Shown: positions 63,301 through 64,000 of the stretch, piece after piece
How positions within the stretch are numbered: the first letter of the stretch is position 1
How the letters are laid out: each line of letters opens with the position of its first letter
Source: Alligator mississippiensis
Lineage: Eukaryota > Chordata > Crocodylia > Alligatoridae
Assembly (NCBI RefSeq): GCF_030867095.1
Contig: NC_081824.1
Location: forward strand, 240,896,719 to 240,960,718
Length of the DNA: 64,000 nt
Direction of reading: 5' to 3'
Program-made: the position numbers and the translations under genes
Notes under the pieces: model-generated
Databases searched by the model: none
Told to the model about the DNA's origin: nothing
What the model saw: only the letters and a program-made list of their open reading frames with translations

Positions 63301-63537
63301 CATTAAATTCTGTAGGCTGAAGTTTTGTACTTTTAGTTTAAAAGAGGAATTTCAAAAACTCAGAATCATTCATTTTGAGGTGCTTCTAAACAATACCCAA
63401 TAGAGTCAGATAATTGGGTGAGAAAAGTGAGTCCCACAACCTTTTCTTTTGTTTTTGTAGGTGTGGATAACTGTGGTCGCACAGTAATGGTGGTGGTTGG
63501 AAGAAATATTCCTGTCACATTGATAGACATGGAAAAG
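39219..63537 (+). CDS. GDAP2: GDAP2, macro-domain and CRAL-TRIO protein (coding exons 1-9, 3' part beyond window)
   Basis: Ganglioside-induced differentiation-associated protein 2 has a macro domain, which in related proteins binds ADP-ribose, and a C-terminal CRAL-TRIO/Sec14-like lipid-binding domain. Loss in animals causes ataxia (family knowledge). Exons: 39219-39394, 42465-42604, 47395-47548, 49914-50002, 53100-53176, 54720-54879, 58933-59083, 60401-60477, 63461-63537. These give 1101 nt, 367 codons without a frame break, close to human apart from residues 15-45. The macro domain (about 45-225) is complete. The CRAL-TRIO domain begins in exon 9 (VDNCGRTVMVVVGRNIPV), and about 130 residues are missing at the window edge. 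Confidence 0.95.
39816..40446. mobile_element. Terminal-inverted-repeat DNA element with subterminal hairpin
   Basis: The left end GGCAGCGTGTAGACGAAAT and the reverse complement of the right end AGGCATGTGTAGACGAAAC share GTGTAGACGAAA. Just inside the right end, CCTAAATTAAAGTGGTG at 40376-40392 pairs with CACCACTTCAATTTAGG at 40406-40422 in a long stem. The interior is GC-rich and non-coding. The superfamily was not identified. Confidence 0.6.
40486..40577. repeat. T-rich tract
   Basis: Poly(T) interrupted by C and short G-containing steps, ending in an uninterrupted T run near 40559-40577. It begins about 40 bases beyond the inverted-repeat element. Confidence 0.8.
40672..41014. mobile_element. 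hAT-type element of a second family (GTGTCAAAC-type ends)
   Basis: The left end CAAGGGTATCAAACTCA and the right end in reverse complement CAGGCGTGTCAAACACAGAG resemble the amniote hAT terminus CAGGGGTGTCAAACTCA. The 343-bp interior does not code. No matching 8-bp duplication survives, so it is probably old. Confidence 0.6.
41015..42464 (+). other. GDAP2: GDAP2 intron 2 (distal part), nothing recognised
   Basis: Unique-looking intronic sequence up to the acceptor of the 42465 exon. No repeat boundary was identified. Confidence 0.45.
42465..42604 (+). CDS. GDAP2: GDAP2 exon, residues 59-106, start of macro domain
   Basis: Encodes KGDAALLNCTAIVNTSNESL then SDKNPVSESIFINAGPDL. The GD and AIVN(T/S)(S/A)N motifs are the ligand-binding signature of macro domains. 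Phase 2 in, 1 out, donor GTAAAT. Confidence 0.95.
43358..43510 (+). repeat. Unclassified short interspersed repeat, copy A
   Basis: Contains GTTGTAGCCGTGATGGTCCA, TTTTTATGGGACCAGCTGTA and ACAAGCTTTCAGG. The same blocks recur in order, direct or inverted, near 56.3, 56.5 and 58.5 kb. It is SINE- or MITE-like in size, and the class is not known to me. Confidence 0.55.
44690..45650. repeat. GC-rich repeat-like block with long C and G runs
   Basis: An island of high GC in an AT-rich intron, with a 14-base C run near 44820, a 9-base G run near 44905 and a 23-base C run at 45093-45115. Repeated CCAGCTGACA/CAGCTGGGG and CTGGGATC units suggest internal duplication. No termini were identified. Confidence 0.4.
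45093..45115. repeat. Poly(C) tract, 23 bases
   Basis: Twenty-three C in a row ending in GGGCCC. In reverse complement it is a G run able to form quadruplex structures. Its length may also be an assembly estimate. Confidence 0.85.
45711..46435. mobile_element. Probable hAT-type element (AGTGATTCTCAACC-type end) with internal hairpin
   Basis: The left end TAGTGATTCTCAACCTCTTT fits the common hAT terminus CAGTGGTTCTCAACC. The far end in reverse complement (CACCTGGGGTTCCTTGAGAT) is a decayed match. Inside, 46257-46277 pairs with 46281-46303 (GGGAACAAGTAGCAGTGGCA against its near-complement). A further AGTGATTGTCAACCAAGG at 46442 may start a second fragment. Confidence 0.45.
46505..46640 (+). 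repeat. Unclassified repeat fragment (CAGACTAACATGGCTA-type)
   Basis: Contains TTAGTCTATAAGGTGCATCT and CAGACTAACATGGCTAACTA, phrases I recognise as a frequent reptile interspersed repeat without a certain class. It may be related to copy A at 43.4 kb. Confidence 0.45.
47395..47548 (+). CDS. GDAP2: GDAP2 exon, residues 106-157, macro domain
   Basis: Encodes CRTGEAKLTEGFNLAARFII then HTVGPKYKSRYRTAAESS, including the macro-domain HTVGP strand, and LYSCYRNVLQLA. Donor GTGAGT. Confidence 0.96.
47549..49913 (+). other. GDAP2: GDAP2 intron between 47548 and 49914 exons
   Basis: Mostly unique-looking sequence. The one clear repeat is the hAT-type element at 48735-49133. Confidence 0.5.
48735..49133. 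mobile_element. hAT-type element of a third family with near-exact 8-bp duplication
   Basis: The left end CAGTGGTGCTCAACCCCAAG and the right end in reverse complement CAGTAATGCTCAAACTTTTG are inverted copies. Flanks are CTCCAAAG (48727-48734) and CTTTAAAG (49134-49141), 6 of 8 identical. The interior is 399 bp and non-coding. Confidence 0.75.
49914..50002 (+). CDS. GDAP2: GDAP2 exon, residues 157-187, macro domain
   Basis: Encodes EQAMSSVGFCVINSVKRGYP then LEDATHIAL. The glycine loop typical of macro domains is replaced by KRGYPLEDA, as in human. Donor GTAAGT, phase 1 out. Confidence 0.95.
50003..53099 (+). other. GDAP2: GDAP2 intron between 50002 and 53100 exons
   Basis: AT-rich and unique-looking apart from the GC-rich module at about 52400-52860 and a short G run near 51528. 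No conserved coding segment was seen. Confidence 0.5.
52420..52860. repeat. GC-rich interspersed repeat module (copy 2)
   Basis: Carries CCACCAGGAAGAGCCCGATG, CAGATCTGGGGGGCACATGC, GGTGCGTGTAGCAGTAGGAG and GAGCAGCACCTGCCCCACC, in the same order as 29270-29745. A C run of about 18 bases lies at 52739-52756. Confidence 0.65.
53100..53176 (+). CDS. GDAP2: GDAP2 exon, residues 187-212, end of macro domain
   Basis: Encodes TVRRFLEIYGETLEKVVFAV then SELEE. Acceptor CTCTCAG, donor GTATCT, phase 0 out. Confidence 0.94.
53177..54719 (+). other. GDAP2: GDAP2 intron between 53176 and 54720 exons, nothing recognised
   Basis: Unique-looking sequence, AT-rich towards its 3' part. No transposon ends or simple repeats of note. 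Confidence 0.5.
54720..54879 (+). CDS. GDAP2: GDAP2 exon, residues 213-266
   Basis: Encodes VTYKKLLPLYFPRSLEEESR and SLLCLPADIGNAEGEPVVPE, then RQIRISEKPGIPD. The human exon starts GTYQKLLPLYF, so the first residue differs. Donor GTGAGT, phase 1 out. Confidence 0.95.
56226..56400 (-). repeat. Unclassified short interspersed repeat, copy B
   Basis: The reverse complement contains GCTGTGATGGTCCAGGAAAC and CTTTTATTGGATCAATTGCA, then AGACAGGCTTTTGAATGCA. This corresponds to the blocks of copy A at 43.4 kb in the opposite orientation. Confidence 0.5.
56495..56600 (+). repeat. Unclassified short interspersed repeat, copy C (partial)
   Basis: Contains GATACCTTTTACTGAACCAA then CTATATAGCCAAGAGAGG and GACAAGCTTTAGGGCA, the middle blocks of copy A. 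Confidence 0.45.
56875..56893. repeat. Poly(T) tract
   Basis: A run of about 18 T in the 4 kb GDAP2 intron, with no retroposed element recognised beside it. Confidence 0.75.
57395..58330. mobile_element. Probable hAT-type element (CAGGGGTTGTCAACC end) containing GC-rich module copy 3
   Basis: The left end CAGGGGTTGTCAACCGGGGG fits a hAT terminus. The interior has AAATCTGGGGGGCACATGCT, GGGTGCGTGCAGTGCTAGGG and GGCTGGGCAGCGCCCTCAGC. Its right part (CCCCTTGCAGGCTAGAATGC then CTGCCTGTAAGGGAAAATCC) is homologous to the right part of the element at 60711-61948. The right boundary is not fixed. Confidence 0.5.
58490..58630 (-). repeat. Unclassified short interspersed repeat, copy D
   Basis: The reverse complement contains TAGCCACAATGGTCCAGGAA, ATATCTTTTATTGGACTAAC and TGTATAGGTGTGCGAGAAG, the blocks of copies A and B. 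The GGTCCA-TTTTATTGGAC spacing is preserved. Confidence 0.5.
58933..59083 (+). CDS. GDAP2: GDAP2 exon, residues 266-316
   Basis: Encodes an acidic start NSDEEGLEADLSFIGSHAFA, then RMEGDVDKQRRLILQGQLSE and AALQKQHQR. It links the macro and CRAL-TRIO domains. Donor GTGAGA, phase 2 out. Confidence 0.95.
59084..60400 (+). other. GDAP2: GDAP2 intron between 59083 and 60401 exons
   Basis: A possible decayed hAT-like end (CAAAGGTTCCCAAAGT near 59298) was seen but no partner end. The rest is unique-looking. Confidence 0.4.
60401..60477 (+). CDS. GDAP2: GDAP2 exon, residues 316-342
   Basis: Encodes YNRWLCQARAEDLSDIASLK then ALYQT, the helical lead-in to the CRAL-TRIO domain. Acceptor TTTCTAG, donor GTGAGT, phase 1 out. 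Confidence 0.95.
60711..61948. mobile_element. hAT-type element with exact 8-bp target duplication, composite GC-rich interior
   Basis: Flanked by GTGATGAA at 60703-60710 and 61949-61956. The left end CAGGGATCCTGGTTTTCTCT and the right end in reverse complement CAGGGATCCGGGTTTTCCAT are clear inverted termini. The 1238-bp interior contains the GC-rich module twice in opposite orientation (near 61150 and near 61650) and no recognisable transposase, so the element is non-autonomous. It lies in the GDAP2 intron after the 60477 donor. Confidence 0.88.
61949..63460 (+). other. GDAP2: GDAP2 intron, distal part, nothing recognised
   Basis: Unique-looking AT-rich sequence between the hAT-type element and the 63461 exon. 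Confidence 0.5.
63461..63537 (+). CDS. GDAP2: GDAP2 exon, residues 342-367, start of CRAL-TRIO, GC donor
   Basis: Encodes VDNCGRTVMVVVGRNIPVTL then IDMEK. The exon must end at AAG, where human continues ALLYFIHVMDH, and the following bases are GCAAGA, a consensus GC-type donor. The rest of the gene lies beyond base 64000. Confidence 0.92.
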
Positions 63538-64000
63538 GCAAGAACCTAATATAAAATTATAGAGCTGTAGAATTAATTTAGTTAAAAGTTGAAAAGCAAT
63601 TCCTATCAAGTAATTTTCACATCCAGCACTCTGAGGTTCTGTTCTAACTTTAAGGTGGTGTCTGTAGAGGTGTACATTTCTTCAAAAGCTTCCTATAAGT
63701 AGCTTAGGTTTGCATAGGCACATTACGTGAACATTCATCTTCCATAAAGCTTTATATTTGTTTTTTCTGGTGAAATCTTTTTGAAGTGGAGGGGAAGCAG
63801 ACTAATTAGGACCACTCTTTGTTTTTTCAAAATATACAGGGACCACCCTACTTAGGACGGTAAAGGAGGGAATTGTAACAGGTAAACTTTACTTGTGCAG
63901 CTTGTCAGAAATTTAGACCTGCAAAGTAGATAGACATGAAGGGCATAAGATGGACTAAAGGTTAGTTGTAGGAACCTCCAAATAGCTGTATCGTAAACCC
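63538..64000 (+). other. GDAP2: GDAP2 intron truncated by window end
   Basis: Begins with the GCAAGA donor. No following exon is reached. The sequence is AT-rich and unremarkable. Confidence 0.7.

Overview
The window is vertebrate nuclear DNA, most likely from a crocodilian or another archosauromorph reptile such as a turtle. CR1-type LINE fossils, many hAT-type DNA transposon remnants and CR1 3' ends of the bird/crocodile/turtle style fill the introns, and no mammalian SINEs or L1 were seen. The species call is inference.

Two protein-coding genes account for all the coding sequence I can support. WDR3 (UTP12 homologue, a small-subunit processome WD40 protein) lies on the minus strand from its ATG at 35178 to its stop at 5190. 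It has 26 coding exons that join without a frame break into 941 codons plus stop. GDAP2 (macro domain plus CRAL-TRIO/Sec14-like domain) lies on the plus strand. Its ATG is at 39219, and nine coding exons (367 codons) can be read before the window ends inside the gene. The two genes are head to head across a CpG island (about 34.8-35.7 kb) that holds ETS-type, GC-box and CCAAT-type motifs, so they probably share a bidirectional promoter. The arrangement matches human 1p12 (GDAP2-WDR3-SPAG17).

Layout: 0-3.6 kb, unclassified, partly repeat-like; 3.6-3.9 kb, a weak candidate for the last exon of a convergent gene (SPAG17 would be expected here); 4.3-35.2 kb, WDR3 with introns carrying a CR1 LINE with recognisable ORF1 and endonuclease remains, three hAT-type elements of one family, two short TA-bounded inverted-repeat elements and a solo retroviral LTR inside an older DNA element; 34.8-35.7 kb, promoter island; 35.4-64 kb, GDAP2 with introns carrying further hAT elements, a terminal-inverted-repeat element with a subterminal hairpin, GC-rich repeat modules and several copies of an unclassified short repeat.

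The most checkable observations are two GC-AG introns (one per gene), four mobile elements with exact target-site duplications (solo LTR with 5 bp; hAT-type elements at 13.0, 25.0 and 60.7 kb with 8 bp), and a GC-rich module recurring at 29, 52, 58 and 61 kb. I found no CRISPR array, tRNA or rRNA gene, and no clearly new protein system.
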